Shown here: in pieces, positions 24,780 to 32,621 of the stretch | How positions within the stretch are numbered: position 1 is the first letter of the stretch | Layout of the letters: the number at the start of each line of letters is the position of its first letter | NCBI GenBank assembly: GCA_009885695.1 | Contig: VFKE01000001.1 | Span: 1-35,663 of the forward strand | Reading direction: 5' to 3' | DNA: 35,663 bases | DNA from: Verrucomicrobiota bacterium | GTDB taxonomy: Bacteria; Verrucomicrobiota; Verrucomicrobiia; Verrucomicrobiales; Verrucomicrobiaceae | The notes under the pieces: generated by a model | Database searches by the model: none | What the model was told of the DNA's origin: nothing | What the model saw: the letters and a program-made list of their open reading frames with translations, nothing else | Position numbers and translations under genes: made by a program

Positions 24780-25400
24780 ATGTCCGCTCCAGTCCAGACC
24801 GCTTCCACCTTCAATATTCAGAGTCACGTCACGCCCGCATCGATCTTGCGCGATATCCCGGTCGATATTTCGCGCATGCTCTACATGCTCTATCAGGATG
24901 TGGAGGGCCAGATTCATCGTTCGGACTTCAAGGCCCAGATCACGCTTAGCGCATCCACCCTCCTCGGCGCGATGGCGGTGAATGTCGGACTCGGGTTCGC
25001 GCCGACGACTGCGGCAAAGATGTCCGGGTTTGAATGGGCGGCAGTATTCTTCTTCGTCCTCTTCGGACTCTTCATCGCGGGGGCGATCGGATTCAGCGTC
25101 GCGGCTGCGTATCCGCGATCCGTGGGAAAAGGGAAGAAACCGATTGATGAGCTCAGCCTCTATTTCAGTGCCGATTTGATCTGCCTTGCTCCTGATGATT
25201 TTGTCTCTCGCTTCATTTCTCAATCCAACGAGCAATTAAAGGAGAGCGTTCTCAAACAGATCCAGATCAAATGCCGGGTGCTGGAGGCCAAGCTGGCCTT
25301 CGTCCGCCTCGGCCTGCGCGCGCTGGTGGCTTCGATTCTTTGGTGGGCTCTCGCCCATGGCGCGCTGCTGCTGGCCTATGGGAAGCTGATCCGCGGGTGA
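24780..25400 (+). CDS. PycTM-like (Pycsar effector-like) three-helix membrane protein
   Basis: From ATG 24780 the protein has 206 residues. An alternative start at 24678 adds 34 residues of doubtful sequence. The layout is a short helix ending DFKAQITLSASTLLGAMAVNVGLG (TM1), a second helix FEWAAVFFFVLFGLFIAGAIGF (TM2) followed by AAAYPR, a soluble helical stretch with LYFSADLICL, then QLKESVLKQIQIKCRVLEAKLAFVRLG leading into a last helix LVASILWWALAHGALLLAY. This order is that of the PycTM/DUF5706 effectors of Pycsar systems and related SLATT-type membrane effectors, which depolarise the membrane when a nucleotide signal is sensed. No nucleotide cyclase is nearby, so a defence role is only inferred. 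Confidence 0.6.
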   Translation: MSAPVQTASTFNIQSHVTPASILRDIPVDISRMLYMLYQDVEGQIHRSDFKAQITLSASTLLGAMAVNVGLGFAPTTAAKMSGFEWAAVFFFVLFGLFIAGAIGFSVAAAYPRSVGKGKKPIDELSLYFSADLICLAPDDFVSRFISQSNEQLKESVLKQIQIKCRVLEAKLAFVRLGLRALVASILWWALAHGALLLAYGKLIRG

Positions 25401-25436
25401 GGTGGGCGATCCTGCGCGTCCTCGTCGCGCAGACTA

Positions 25437-25565
25437 TTGGCCAGCGAGGGGCTCAACTCCACTATTCAGTTCATCAAGGCCAACGCACGCGGACTGCCCA
25501 ACTTTCAAAATTTCCGCATCCGAATCCTCTTCTATTGCGGAAAGCTCAGCATGCTGCCAGCGTGA
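25437..25565 (+). pseudogene. ISL3-family transposase, C-terminal remnant
   Basis: The frame reads LASEGLNSTIQFIKANARGL and then NFRIRILFYCGKLSMLPA before a TGA. This matches the usual C-terminal end of ISL3-type transposases (NSxIQxxKxxARG, FRxRILFFCGKL). No catalytic domain or start remains. It lies between the PycTM-like gene and the FAD oxidoreductase gene, whose ATG follows 8 bases after the stop. Confidence 0.72.
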
Positions 25566-25573
25566 AACAAATC

Positions 25574-26821
25574 ATGAGTGCATCTGGAAAACAAGTACTG
25601 GTAGCAGGCGGCGGACTGGCAGGTCTGGCGTGCGCCGTCCGTCTGTATAAAGCGGGAGCCCAGCCATTGGTATTTGAAGCGACTGACGCTCCCGGAGGAC
25701 GCGTGCAGACCGATCAGGTGGATGGATTTCTGCTGGACCGAGGGTTCCAGGTGTTTCTCGACGCCTATCCCGAGGCCGGAACTCTGCTGGATATCGAGAG
25801 TCTAGATCTGCGCCCATTTAAGCCGGGCGCTCTGGTTTATTACCATGGCAGGCTTCGGCGGGTCATGGATGTTTTCCGCGATCCAGGTCACTTTTTGGCG
25901 AGTGCCTTGGCACCTGTCGGATCAGTCGCGGATAAGCTGCGGGTGGCGTTACTGAAGTGGCGTTTGAGGCAGGTGAGCATTGAGGAGATCGCAGCCCGCG
26001 AGGATGTGACCACGGAGAACTATCTCCAGCGTGCGGGATTCTCTTCGCAGATGATCGATGTCTTTTTCCGCTCGTTTTATGGGGGTATTTTTCTCGAGCG
26101 AGAACTTCGGACATCCAGCCGGATGTTTGAATTTACCTTCAAAATGTTCTCAGAGGGAAACGCAACGCTTCCGGCACGAGGGATGGGGGATATCACGCGC
26201 CAACTGGCTTCACGGCTGCCTGCCGGGGCGATCCGGCTCGGTGAACGAGTGACGGAGGTCCGGGCGGATGGCATCACGCTTAAATCAGGCGAACGGCTAG
26301 CTGGCGAGACGGTGGTGGTGGCTACGGATGCGACCACGGCCGCGCGGCTTGTTCCTGGTTCGGGAGGATCAGAGCCTGCATGGAGTTCGGTGACGTGTTT
26401 GTATTTTGCCGCTGATCGCTCGCCGATGAATGAAGCCATCATTGCACTTAACGGGACTGGCTCAGGCTTGGTGAACAACGTCTGTGTGGTGTCCGATGTT
26501 GCGCCTGGCTACGCCCCGCAGGGGAAGTCGTTGATTTCTATTTCAGTCCTGGGCTTGCCTGAGCCCAGTGATTTGGAGCGGCGAGTGGTGATGGAGTTGC
26601 AGGCCTGGTTTGGCAAAGCCGTGCATGAGTGGCGGCACCTGCGGACCGATCGCATCGAACGGGCGCTCCCTGAGCAAGCACCCAACGTGGGCATGACCGG
26701 TCCGGGATTTCGTCATCATGATGGCGTTTACGTTTGTGGGGATCATCTTTGGAGTGCATCTATCGAAGGGGCAATCATCTCCGGTCTGAGGACTGCGGAC
26801 GCGATTCTTGACCAACCCTAA
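25574..26821 (+). CDS. FAD-dependent amine-oxidase-like oxidoreductase
   Basis: I chose ATG 25574 because the dinucleotide-binding motif follows at once (VLVAGGGLAGLACAVRLYKAG), while the frame upstream is transposase-remnant sequence. The 415-residue protein has the amine oxidase/phytoene desaturase-like order: FEATDAPGGRVQTDQVDGFLLDRGFQVFLDAYPEA near the N-terminus, FRSFYGGIFLERELRTSSRMF in the substrate domain, LPARGMGDITRQLASRL, and the C-terminal FAD block GVYVCGDHLWSASIEGAIISGLRTADAIL. It acts in the cytoplasm or on the inner membrane; the substrate cannot be read. The SRPBCC gene starts 11 bases after the stop, so the two form an operon and may act on the same hydrophobic compound. Confidence 0.88.
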   Translation: MSASGKQVLVAGGGLAGLACAVRLYKAGAQPLVFEATDAPGGRVQTDQVDGFLLDRGFQVFLDAYPEAGTLLDIESLDLRPFKPGALVYYHGRLRRVMDVFRDPGHFLASALAPVGSVADKLRVALLKWRLRQVSIEEIAAREDVTTENYLQRAGFSSQMIDVFFRSFYGGIFLERELRTSSRMFEFTFKMFSEGNATLPARGMGDITRQLASRLPAGAIRLGERVTEVRADGITLKSGERLAGETVVVATDATTAARLVPGSGGSEPAWSSVTCLYFAADRSPMNEAIIALNGTGSGLVNNVCVVSDVAPGYAPQGKSLISISVLGLPEPSDLERRVVMELQAWFGKAVHEWRHLRTDRIERALPEQAPNVGMTGPGFRHHDGVYVCGDHLWSASIEGAIISGLRTADAILDQP

Positions 26822-26832
26822 CTCATCCTGTC

Positions 26833-27321
26833 ATGCCCTCAATTTTTCATGCGAGCACCCCGCTTTCCGCCAGTGCGGAAACCATGTTCAGGTTTCACAG
26901 TGATCCGCATAATCTCACCCAGGTGATGCCTCCCACGATGACATTAGTCAGCCTGAAGACTGATGGCCCTGCGCAAGAGGGGCGCGTGATTGAGCTGCAT
27001 TGCCGTGATTGGTGGATCATTCCGATGCGCTGGACTTGTCGTTGGAAGACGGTGCAACACCCTTATTTGCTGGTCGATGAAATCGTCAAAGGCCCCTTTG
27101 CGCTCTTCGTTCATGAACACCGCTTTGATGACCGAGGTCCCGGCCACTGCATCATGCATGACACGGTGACGTATCAGTGGGGGCGATCTTGGTGGGGGCG
27201 GCTTGTTTCCGAAACGGGCGTGCGGCTTTATCTAACTCTGCTATTCAAATATCGTCACTACCGCACGCGGAAGTGGGCGCGGCAAAACCAGGCGGCAGGG
27301 GTTTTGCCCCGCGAGATTTGA
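26833..27321 (+). CDS. SRPBCC (START-like) family protein
   Basis: This 162-residue protein has the SRPBCC layout: FHASTPLSASAETMFRFHSDPHNLTQVMPPTM (strand, helix), a central sheet with VIELHCRDWWIIPMRWTCRW and LLVDEIVKGPFALFVHEHRF, DHCIMHDTVTYQ-like (GHCIMHDTVTYQW), and a final helix. Proteins of this fold bind hydrophobic ligands in a deep cavity. It follows the FAD oxidoreductase at 11 bases and its stop is 3 bases from the convergent minus-strand gene. The role is inferred to be ligand binding or a cyclase-like step linked to the neighbouring enzyme. Confidence 0.8.
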   Translation: MPSIFHASTPLSASAETMFRFHSDPHNLTQVMPPTMTLVSLKTDGPAQEGRVIELHCRDWWIIPMRWTCRWKTVQHPYLLVDEIVKGPFALFVHEHRFDDRGPGHCIMHDTVTYQWGRSWWGRLVSETGVRLYLTLLFKYRHYRTRKWARQNQAAGVLPREI

Positions 27322-27324
27322 TCG

Positions 27325-27738
27325 TCAAAGGCTGTTCATCAGCAGGCAAACGCCACGGAGACTCCAGGCGGCGGTGCGCCACCAGTTCGTCGTTATCAGG
27401 CGCTGGTGAGCTTTGGCATCGAAACCTTTTGCGAGCTTGTTGTGCAGAGGGATTTGCCCGAGCCATGTGGATAGCCAGTTGAATGCCAGAGGCAGCAGAC
27501 TGGCGAGCAACCATGGCTCACTTGATCCTGCAAAGACAAGCCATGCGGCCGTGAGCAGCTCTGCCAGCATCAGTGGAGCAACGATCCACGTCATCTGCCG
27601 AGTATGACGCTGATGGTAAACCGCAAAGGTTTCCCGACCGACTTGGGCAAACAACGGATAATGCACGAGCTGAATGGTCCAGATCAAACCAACGAGCGCC
27701 CATGTCGCTGCGAAGTGAGATGAAACAAGCAGACTCAT
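27325..27738 (-). CDS. Four-helix membrane protein of unknown function
   Basis: I chose ATG 27738 because it overlaps the stop of the upstream gene (ATGA). The longer frame (to 27828) reads out-of-frame upstream sequence. The 137-residue product has four hydrophobic helices: ATWALVGLIWTIQLVHYPLF, a second with WIVAPLMLAELLTAAWLVFA, a third LLASLLPLAFNWLSTWLG, and a short last one. The HYPLF..V....F..YH block looks conserved in uncharacterised DUF proteins of this size. It is translationally coupled to the 147-residue membrane protein, and the pair may function together. I give no function. Confidence 0.75.
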   Translation of the reverse strand: MSLLVSSHFAATWALVGLIWTIQLVHYPLFAQVGRETFAVYHQRHTRQMTWIVAPLMLAELLTAAWLVFAGSSEPWLLASLLPLAFNWLSTWLGQIPLHNKLAKGFDAKAHQRLITTNWWRTAAWSLRGVCLLMNSL

Positions 27739-28178
27739 GTACATGCAGGCGGTTGGCTGGGTGCAGCATCGCCATCTCTCTGATGCGTGACCCACGCGTG
27801 TTTCAGGATGAGCGCAAACGGCACCCACCAGATGAGATCATTGGTGACACAGTTCAGCGCAAAACCCCACGGCAACTGGCCTGTCCAGAGCGCCTGCACC
27901 ATACCGAGCGGGCCAAGGACCTTGCCCAGAAAACCCACAAGCACGATGGGCCAGTGCCGCACAGGATCAAAAGCAGCGATGGCATAACCGAGTCCATAAA
28001 CGCCGACGATCATGCCAATGCACTGCCAGAACTGCGGGTAGTTCGGCTGCGGCATATCCAGCCAGCTGAAGATAGCCCCTGGGAAAAGCACGGCGAAAGC
28101 ACCCCAGAGCATATTGTAAACTCCAGCGGCGAGGAGAACGGATCTCATCCAGCGAGGAGAGGGGGAAGAGGCAGCCAT
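27735..28178 (-). CDS. Four-helix membrane protein of unknown function
   Basis: This 147-residue protein starts MAASSPSPRWMRSVLLAAGVYNMLWGAFAVLFPGAIF and has further hydrophobic helices at FWQCIGMIVGVYGLGYAIAAF, WPIVLVGFLGKVLGPLGMV and LNCVTNDLIWWVPFALIL. Similar small proteins (YNxxWG near the N-terminus, GxYGxGY in the middle, N-D-WWVPF at the end) are common in planctomycetes and verrucomicrobia. They have no known role. It is coupled to the downstream membrane protein gene. Confidence 0.78.
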   Translation of the reverse strand: MAASSPSPRWMRSVLLAAGVYNMLWGAFAVLFPGAIFSWLDMPQPNYPQFWQCIGMIVGVYGLGYAIAAFDPVRHWPIVLVGFLGKVLGPLGMVQALWTGQLPWGFALNCVTNDLIWWVPFALILKHAWVTHQRDGDAAPSQPPACT

Positions 28179-28227
28179 GGTATTGGATGGGAACGAATGG
28201 AGATGTTAGCAAGAGCCTCATGCTAGT

Positions 28228-28261
28228 TCAGTGATCCCTGCCATGCGGCAGGGATCACTGA
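28228..28261. promoter_or_regulatory. Perfect 15-base inverted repeat with 4-base loop
   Basis: TCAGTGATCCCTGCC (28228-28242), loop ATGC, then the exact reverse complement (28247-28261). It lies between two minus-strand genes, so it could terminate the 28307-28525 gene on the minus strand or act as an operator for the gene starting at 28178. No T-run follows on either strand. Confidence 0.5.
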
Positions 28262-28306
28262 CATTCGCTGGGCGCTCTGCAATTTGACTTCCCGAGAGAA
28301 ACGAAA

Positions 28307-28525
28307 TTAAAAAGCTGGCTTCGTGGCGTAGCGATCGAACCGGTTGGAGAGGATGAAGAACGTCGGAGCCCATAAGCCGACGAAAATACCAAAACGCTCA
28401 GCATGAGCTTGGGACTCGGGGGTCGTGCCGCCGGTCATATACCAGATGGCGATGGAACCAATGATTGAAGCAAAACCAAGGATGAAGCAGATATTGCCGA
28501 GTTGTTTGATTTGTGAGGGTTTCAT
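28307..28525 (-). CDS. Small two-helix membrane protein
   Basis: This 72-residue protein begins MKPSQIKQLGNICFILGFASIIGSIAIWYM and has a second hydrophobic stretch (FGIFVGLWAPTFFILSNRF). Between them lies TGGTTPESQAHAERFG. The frame is isolated on the minus strand and has the amino acid mix of a real membrane protein, with an ATG and a clean stop. I know of no function. Confidence 0.6.
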   Translation of the reverse strand: MKPSQIKQLGNICFILGFASIIGSIAIWYMTGGTTPESQAHAERFGIFVGLWAPTFFILSNRFDRYATKPAF

Positions 28526-28734
28526 GGTGTGTGAATAATGAAGGGTTCTAAGTGTTAGACTCCGATTTTACGTTCGACGCATGGATTCGGATGTCGCCAA
28601 ACACGGCTCGTCCATTTAGGATCGGCTGACGTTCTTTATCCGAGACCACCACCATCGCATTGCATCTATTTTTACAACCGCGACGAAAACGTAAATGTGA
28701 GTCGTAAAGCAGCACTCACGCGTAAGGTAAACAC

Positions 28735-29775
28735 ATGTTCATCACGGGCCTCGGCACAGCAGTCCCTCAACCGCGGCATACCCAGCTTGAATGTTGGGAA
28801 GCGATTCGTGCTTCGTCCCAGTATGCCGCGCTCTCCTCGCGCAGCCATGCCATTTTGCGGAAGGTGCTGACGGGCAACAACGGCATTGAGACCCGACACC
28901 TCGCGCTCGATCCGCTTTCGGAGGCGTTCGATTTTACGCCTGATGCCATGCATGCACGCTTCAAGCGCGTGGCTCCACAAATCGGCACTGAGGCCGCGCG
29001 TCGGGCACTGGTGGAATCCGGACGCAAGCCGGAAGAAATCGGCGCGCTCGTGGTGGCCACTTGCACGGGATATTTGTGCCCCGGACTTTCCAGCTACATT
29101 GGCGAAGGGCTCGGATTGCCACGCAATGCCCAGTTGCTCGACCTCGTCGGCCTCGGCTGTGGCGCTGCCGTGCCCGCGCTCCGCACCGCTTCGGCCCTGC
29201 TCGGTGAAACGGAAAACGTCCTCGTCATCTGCCTGGAAGTCTGTTCAGCGGCCATGTATCTCGACGACGATCCGGGTGTGCTCATCAGCGCGTGTTTGTT
29301 CGGCGATGGTGCCGCCGCAGTCATTGGTTCACGCAAACCGCAGCCTGGAGTCCGCGAAGTGCGCATGATCCGCGCCGAGTCGCTGCATGTTCCCGAGGCC
29401 CGTGAAAAATTGCGCTTTGAACACCGCCATGGTCTGCTGCGCAATATCCTCGCGCCCGACGTGCCGGTGCTCTCGGCGGGGTTCGCCGCGGATGTCCTCG
29501 CTCGCGCGGACATCGCGCCCGCAGAAATTACCGAGTGGCTGTTTCATTCCGGTGGTCGCGATGTGCTGCGCGAAATCGTCAAGCGCATCGGCCTGAGCGA
29601 GCACGCCGTGCGGCACTCGACTGAAGTCTTGCGCGAATACGGAAACATGAGCAGCCCGAGTTGTCTGTTCTCACTTCGTCGTGCGCTCGATGAAAGTGCG
29701 GCTAGTGGAAAGTGGTGGCTGGCTTCTTTCGGTGCTGGCTTCAGCAGTCACGGCGCGATTTTGGAAGTGCGATGA
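28735..29775 (+). CDS. Type III polyketide synthase (chalcone/stilbene synthase-like)
   Basis: This 346-residue protein has the thiolase-fold order of type III PKS. VVATCTGYLCPGLSSYIGEGLGLP precedes LDLVGLGCGAAVPALR with the nucleophile C142. LFHSGGRDVL gives H271 and EYGNMSSPSCLFSL gives N304, so the Cys-His-Asn triad is complete. These enzymes condense acyl-CoA or acyl-ACP with malonyl-CoA to pyrones or resorcinols. The weak A-rich ribosome site (TAAGGTAAAC) precedes the ATG. The next two genes start by ATGA overlap, forming a three-gene operon whose order (PKS, methyltransferase, FAD monooxygenase) matches the srsABC phenolic-lipid operon of Streptomyces. Confidence 0.92.
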   Translation: MFITGLGTAVPQPRHTQLECWEAIRASSQYAALSSRSHAILRKVLTGNNGIETRHLALDPLSEAFDFTPDAMHARFKRVAPQIGTEAARRALVESGRKPEEIGALVVATCTGYLCPGLSSYIGEGLGLPRNAQLLDLVGLGCGAAVPALRTASALLGETENVLVICLEVCSAAMYLDDDPGVLISACLFGDGAAAVIGSRKPQPGVREVRMIRAESLHVPEAREKLRFEHRHGLLRNILAPDVPVLSAGFAADVLARADIAPAEITEWLFHSGGRDVLREIVKRIGLSEHAVRHSTEVLREYGNMSSPSCLFSLRRALDESAASGKWWLASFGAGFSSHGAILEVR

Positions 29776-30458
29776 AAGCCCGCCATCTCACACCCGAACT
29801 CCTCGACGAACTTCCGCCCGAGGCATCGGAGGCTATGGCTTCAAGGCTCGACCTGTATGTGCTGAACACCCTCATGGGCCATCGGCGGGCATGGCGTTCG
29901 TGGTTGCGGCGCGAGTTTGCCTCAATTCCACCGCGGGCGCTTGCCGAACTCGGCTGCGGTGATGGCGCGTTCGCGGCGGAGAATTTTCTCGCGACATTTC
30001 CCGAGGGAAACGGTGCGACGCTCTTCCTCGTGGATCGCGCTCCCTGTGTCGCCGACATCACGTTGCGCACATTGCAACGTGCTGGATGGAACGTGTATGT
30101 GGAAACGGCCGATGTTTTCGATTGGCTGAGCAAGCCGCGTCCGCTCGATGCCATATGCACGAATCTCTTCCTGCATCATTTCGACGATACTACACTTGCC
30201 CGCCTTCTCGCCCTTGCATCGCATGCCGCGCCCCTCTTCGCGGCGATGGAGCCGCAGCGCGGGTGGCTGGGCCTCGCTGGTGTCGCTGCGCTTCCGCTCA
30301 TCGACGCGCATGCCGTCACACTCCACGATGCGCGCGTGAGCGTCGAAGCCGGTTTCCGCGCGCGCGAAGTCAGCACCCTGTGGCCCCGCGATGGCTGGCT
30401 TTGCGAAGAGCGGCGCGCGTTTCCGTTCAGCCATTGGTTTTGCGCACGGAAGTTATGA
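29772..30458 (+). CDS. SAM-dependent methyltransferase, type III PKS operon
   Basis: I chose ATG 29772, which overlaps the PKS stop (ATGA). The frame upstream of it is PKS sequence. The 228-residue product has the class I methyltransferase motif I LAELGCGDGAFAAENFL, an acidic post-motif (LFLVDRA), and NLFLHHFDDTTLARLL. By analogy with SrsB it probably methylates a hydroxyl of the polyketide product. It is followed by another ATGA overlap with the monooxygenase gene. Confidence 0.85.
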   Translation: MKARHLTPELLDELPPEASEAMASRLDLYVLNTLMGHRRAWRSWLRREFASIPPRALAELGCGDGAFAAENFLATFPEGNGATLFLVDRAPCVADITLRTLQRAGWNVYVETADVFDWLSKPRPLDAICTNLFLHHFDDTTLARLLALASHAAPLFAAMEPQRGWLGLAGVAALPLIDAHAVTLHDARVSVEAGFRAREVSTLWPRDGWLCEERRAFPFSHWFCARKL

Positions 30459-31480
30459 AAGCCGTCACCATCATCGGCGGTGGGCTCGCCGGGCTCTGTC
30501 TCGGTATCGGCCTGCGACGTCGTGGAGTGCCCGCGCGCATCATCGAGGCAGGCACTTATCCACGTCACAAAGTCTGCGGCGAATTCCTCAGCGGCAAAGG
30601 CCGCGAAGTGCTTGTCGCGCTCGGCATCGAAGCCCGCCTCAGCGGTGCCCGTGAAGCCTCCGATGTTACCTTTTCACTAGGTGCGAGCACCACTGCAGTG
30701 CACCCACTCCCATCGCCTGCGCTCTGCATCTCGCGCTGGAAAATGGATGCTGCTCTCGCGGAAATGTTCACCTCGCTCGGCGGCGAGCTCATCGTCTCTC
30801 AGCGCGCATCCATCGGCGCAGGCGAGGGAATCGTCCGCGCCACGGGCCGTAGTCCGCAATCGCAAGAAGGCGGCTGGCGCTTGTTCGGACTGAAGGCCCA
30901 CGCCCACGGTATTACGCTCGGCGCAGGACTGGAAATGCACTTCACCCCGCGCGGCTACGTCGGCCTCTGCGCGGTAGAAGACGGGCGCGTCAATGTCTGC
31001 GGCCTCTTCCGCAGCCGCGATCCCGTTCCCGCATTGGCCCGCGACTGGCGCGCATGGCTCGGTGGTGAACCCGGTTCAGCGCTCTATGCAAAGCTCGCCG
31101 AGGCCAACTGGGACGACGCCTCATTTTCTTCCGTCGCCGCCCTCGGCCTCGCGCCGCGTCGCGCGCTCCTCACCGAAGAGATGAGTATCGGCGACGCCGT
31201 GACCATGATTCCGCCCGTCACCGGCAACGGCATGTCCATGGCTTGCGAATCCGCATCCGCAGCGATCGCACCACTGACCGCGTGGTCCACCGGAGCATCG
31301 TCATGGGACGAAGCGCGACTGACCCTTTCCCATCGGCTTGACTCCGAATTCGCCAAACGCCTTCGCACTGCTGCAATCCTCCAGCGTGTTGTGGTTCACC
31401 GCGCTGCGCGCTGGGTTCTTTTCCAAAGTGTGAAATCAGTTCCCGCGTTGCAGGGGCTCCTCTTTCAGATGACTCGTTGA
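30455..31480 (+). CDS. FAD-dependent monooxygenase, type III PKS operon
   Basis: I chose ATG 30455 because it overlaps the methyltransferase stop (ATGA) and begins the FAD motif at once (VTIIGGGLAGLCLGIGLRRRG). The 341-residue protein also has RHKVCGEFLSGKG, typical of geranylgeranyl reductase-like and aromatic hydroxylase flavoproteins, and MIPPVTGNGMSMACESASAAI near the FAD C-terminal motif. By analogy with SrsC it probably hydroxylates or oxidises the ring of the polyketide to a quinol or quinone (inference). Its 3' end overlaps the 3' end of the ADP-ribosylglycohydrolase gene by 45 bases. Confidence 0.85.
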   Translation: MKAVTIIGGGLAGLCLGIGLRRRGVPARIIEAGTYPRHKVCGEFLSGKGREVLVALGIEARLSGAREASDVTFSLGASTTAVHPLPSPALCISRWKMDAALAEMFTSLGGELIVSQRASIGAGEGIVRATGRSPQSQEGGWRLFGLKAHAHGITLGAGLEMHFTPRGYVGLCAVEDGRVNVCGLFRSRDPVPALARDWRAWLGGEPGSALYAKLAEANWDDASFSSVAALGLAPRRALLTEEMSIGDAVTMIPPVTGNGMSMACESASAAIAPLTAWSTGASSWDEARLTLSHRLDSEFAKRLRTAAILQRVVVHRAARWVLFQSVKSVPALQGLLFQMTR

Positions 31481-32617
31481 AGGACAAGGCACAGTCGTTC
31501 TGATGAGGATTTTAGATGATAGCACGTTCATACTGGCATTCTCAACTGCGGGTGGGTGTTGGCGGACGAGATGATCGATCTGAGTGCGCAGGCGGGTGGG
31601 GTCAGTAAGGTTGTCGATAAATCTCAAAGGGATTCGATGTGTCCCGGAGGCGGCTCCGAGGACTGCGCCAAGCACCGCACCACGGTGACAGTTGTCACCG
31701 CCGAGGTTCGTGTTCGCGATGACACCAGCCTCGAAATCGTCGGCGTATTTCCATGCGAGATAGAGTGAGGCAGGAAAGGCTTCGGCAATATAACACGCAG
31801 GACTAAGTCGACGTCCGATCACGACTGCATCAGGCTCGCGCGACCACTGTTCTGCCTTGCGCCTTGAAAACCAATCTGTGCCATACTCGAAGATGGCTTC
31901 GCGCAAATCACCACCGGCAGTGACAGCGACAAGGATTCGCGCGAGGGCATCGCCCGCAGTTGCTACTTCTTTGCTCTGATGAGTCAGACTGATGTGCTCG
32001 CGAACCGCCGCACGGGCGGCTTTCAAATCGTCCGCCAGAAACGCACACAGGACACCCACATGAGCGAGGCCGCCGATGTGAATGTCGCTGCCGCCACACT
32101 TGCGGGGAACGACTCCGCGGGCATACGCCGTGAAGAATTTTCGATGACACTCTTCAACATAGGTGTCGTGGTGCTGGCCCGGCGTCAGCATGAAGCGGAT
32201 GTAACGCGCGAGATAATCGTCCGCGTCGTAGCAACCTCGCTCGATGAGCGATTCCATGAGGACTTTCGCGAGCTGGAGATTGAGCGTGTTTTCCCCAGCT
32301 TGTAAAAACTGGTGATAGTGAATGCCCCGCTGTCCCCAGTATTGTGCCTGCTCGCGCAGGATATCGCCGCGCTCATTCAGTGGGGTGTATACCGACCGCC
32401 AGAGGATGCTGTCGGGATGAGGATTGCGGGGGGCCAGGTAGTCCCGCACTTCACCGTAATCGCGCTGCATCGCGGCCCGATCGTAATACCAGTGGGTGGG
32501 CATCGCCAGAGCGTCCCCGATGAAGGAACCCCAGGCGAGGCCGGCGCGTCTGTCTTGCTGGAGATCTTCGGAGAGAGACATAGGTGCGATGGCACGCTCA
32601 TCGACTTGCAGCATCAT
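31436..32617 (-). CDS. ADP-ribosylglycohydrolase family protein
   Basis: I chose ATG 32617, 4 bases after the upstream SDR stop, because earlier in-frame sequence lies in the SDR gene. The product has 393 residues. Family blocks are AGLAWGSFIGDALAMPTHW near the N-terminus, DALARILVAVTAGGD in the middle, and IANTNLGGDNCHRGAVLGAVLGAASG toward the C-terminus. Known family enzymes remove ADP-ribose from proteins or small molecules with a dinuclear Mg centre whose second site usually reads GGDxD. Here it is GGDNCHRG, a variant that I think is a separate subfamily. Its last 45 bases run antisense through the monooxygenase gene, and the C-terminal 30 residues may be a recent extension. Confidence 0.82.
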   Translation of the reverse strand: MMLQVDERAIAPMSLSEDLQQDRRAGLAWGSFIGDALAMPTHWYYDRAAMQRDYGEVRDYLAPRNPHPDSILWRSVYTPLNERGDILREQAQYWGQRGIHYHQFLQAGENTLNLQLAKVLMESLIERGCYDADDYLARYIRFMLTPGQHHDTYVEECHRKFFTAYARGVVPRKCGGSDIHIGGLAHVGVLCAFLADDLKAARAAVREHISLTHQSKEVATAGDALARILVAVTAGGDLREAIFEYGTDWFSRRKAEQWSREPDAVVIGRRLSPACYIAEAFPASLYLAWKYADDFEAGVIANTNLGGDNCHRGAVLGAVLGAASGTHRIPLRFIDNLTDPTRLRTQIDHLVRQHPPAVENASMNVLSSKILIRTTVPCPSTSHLKEEPLQRGN

Positions 32618-32621
32618 GGGA

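Noticed and set aside
24434-24949. 171-codon frame starting in the intergenic region
   Set aside because: It is Arg/Ser/His-rich without a domain and overlaps the PycTM-like gene, which has clear helices.
27739-27828. N-terminal extension of the 137-residue membrane protein
   Set aside because: The sequence is out-of-frame reading of the upstream gene. ATG 27738 gives a clean ATGA coupling.
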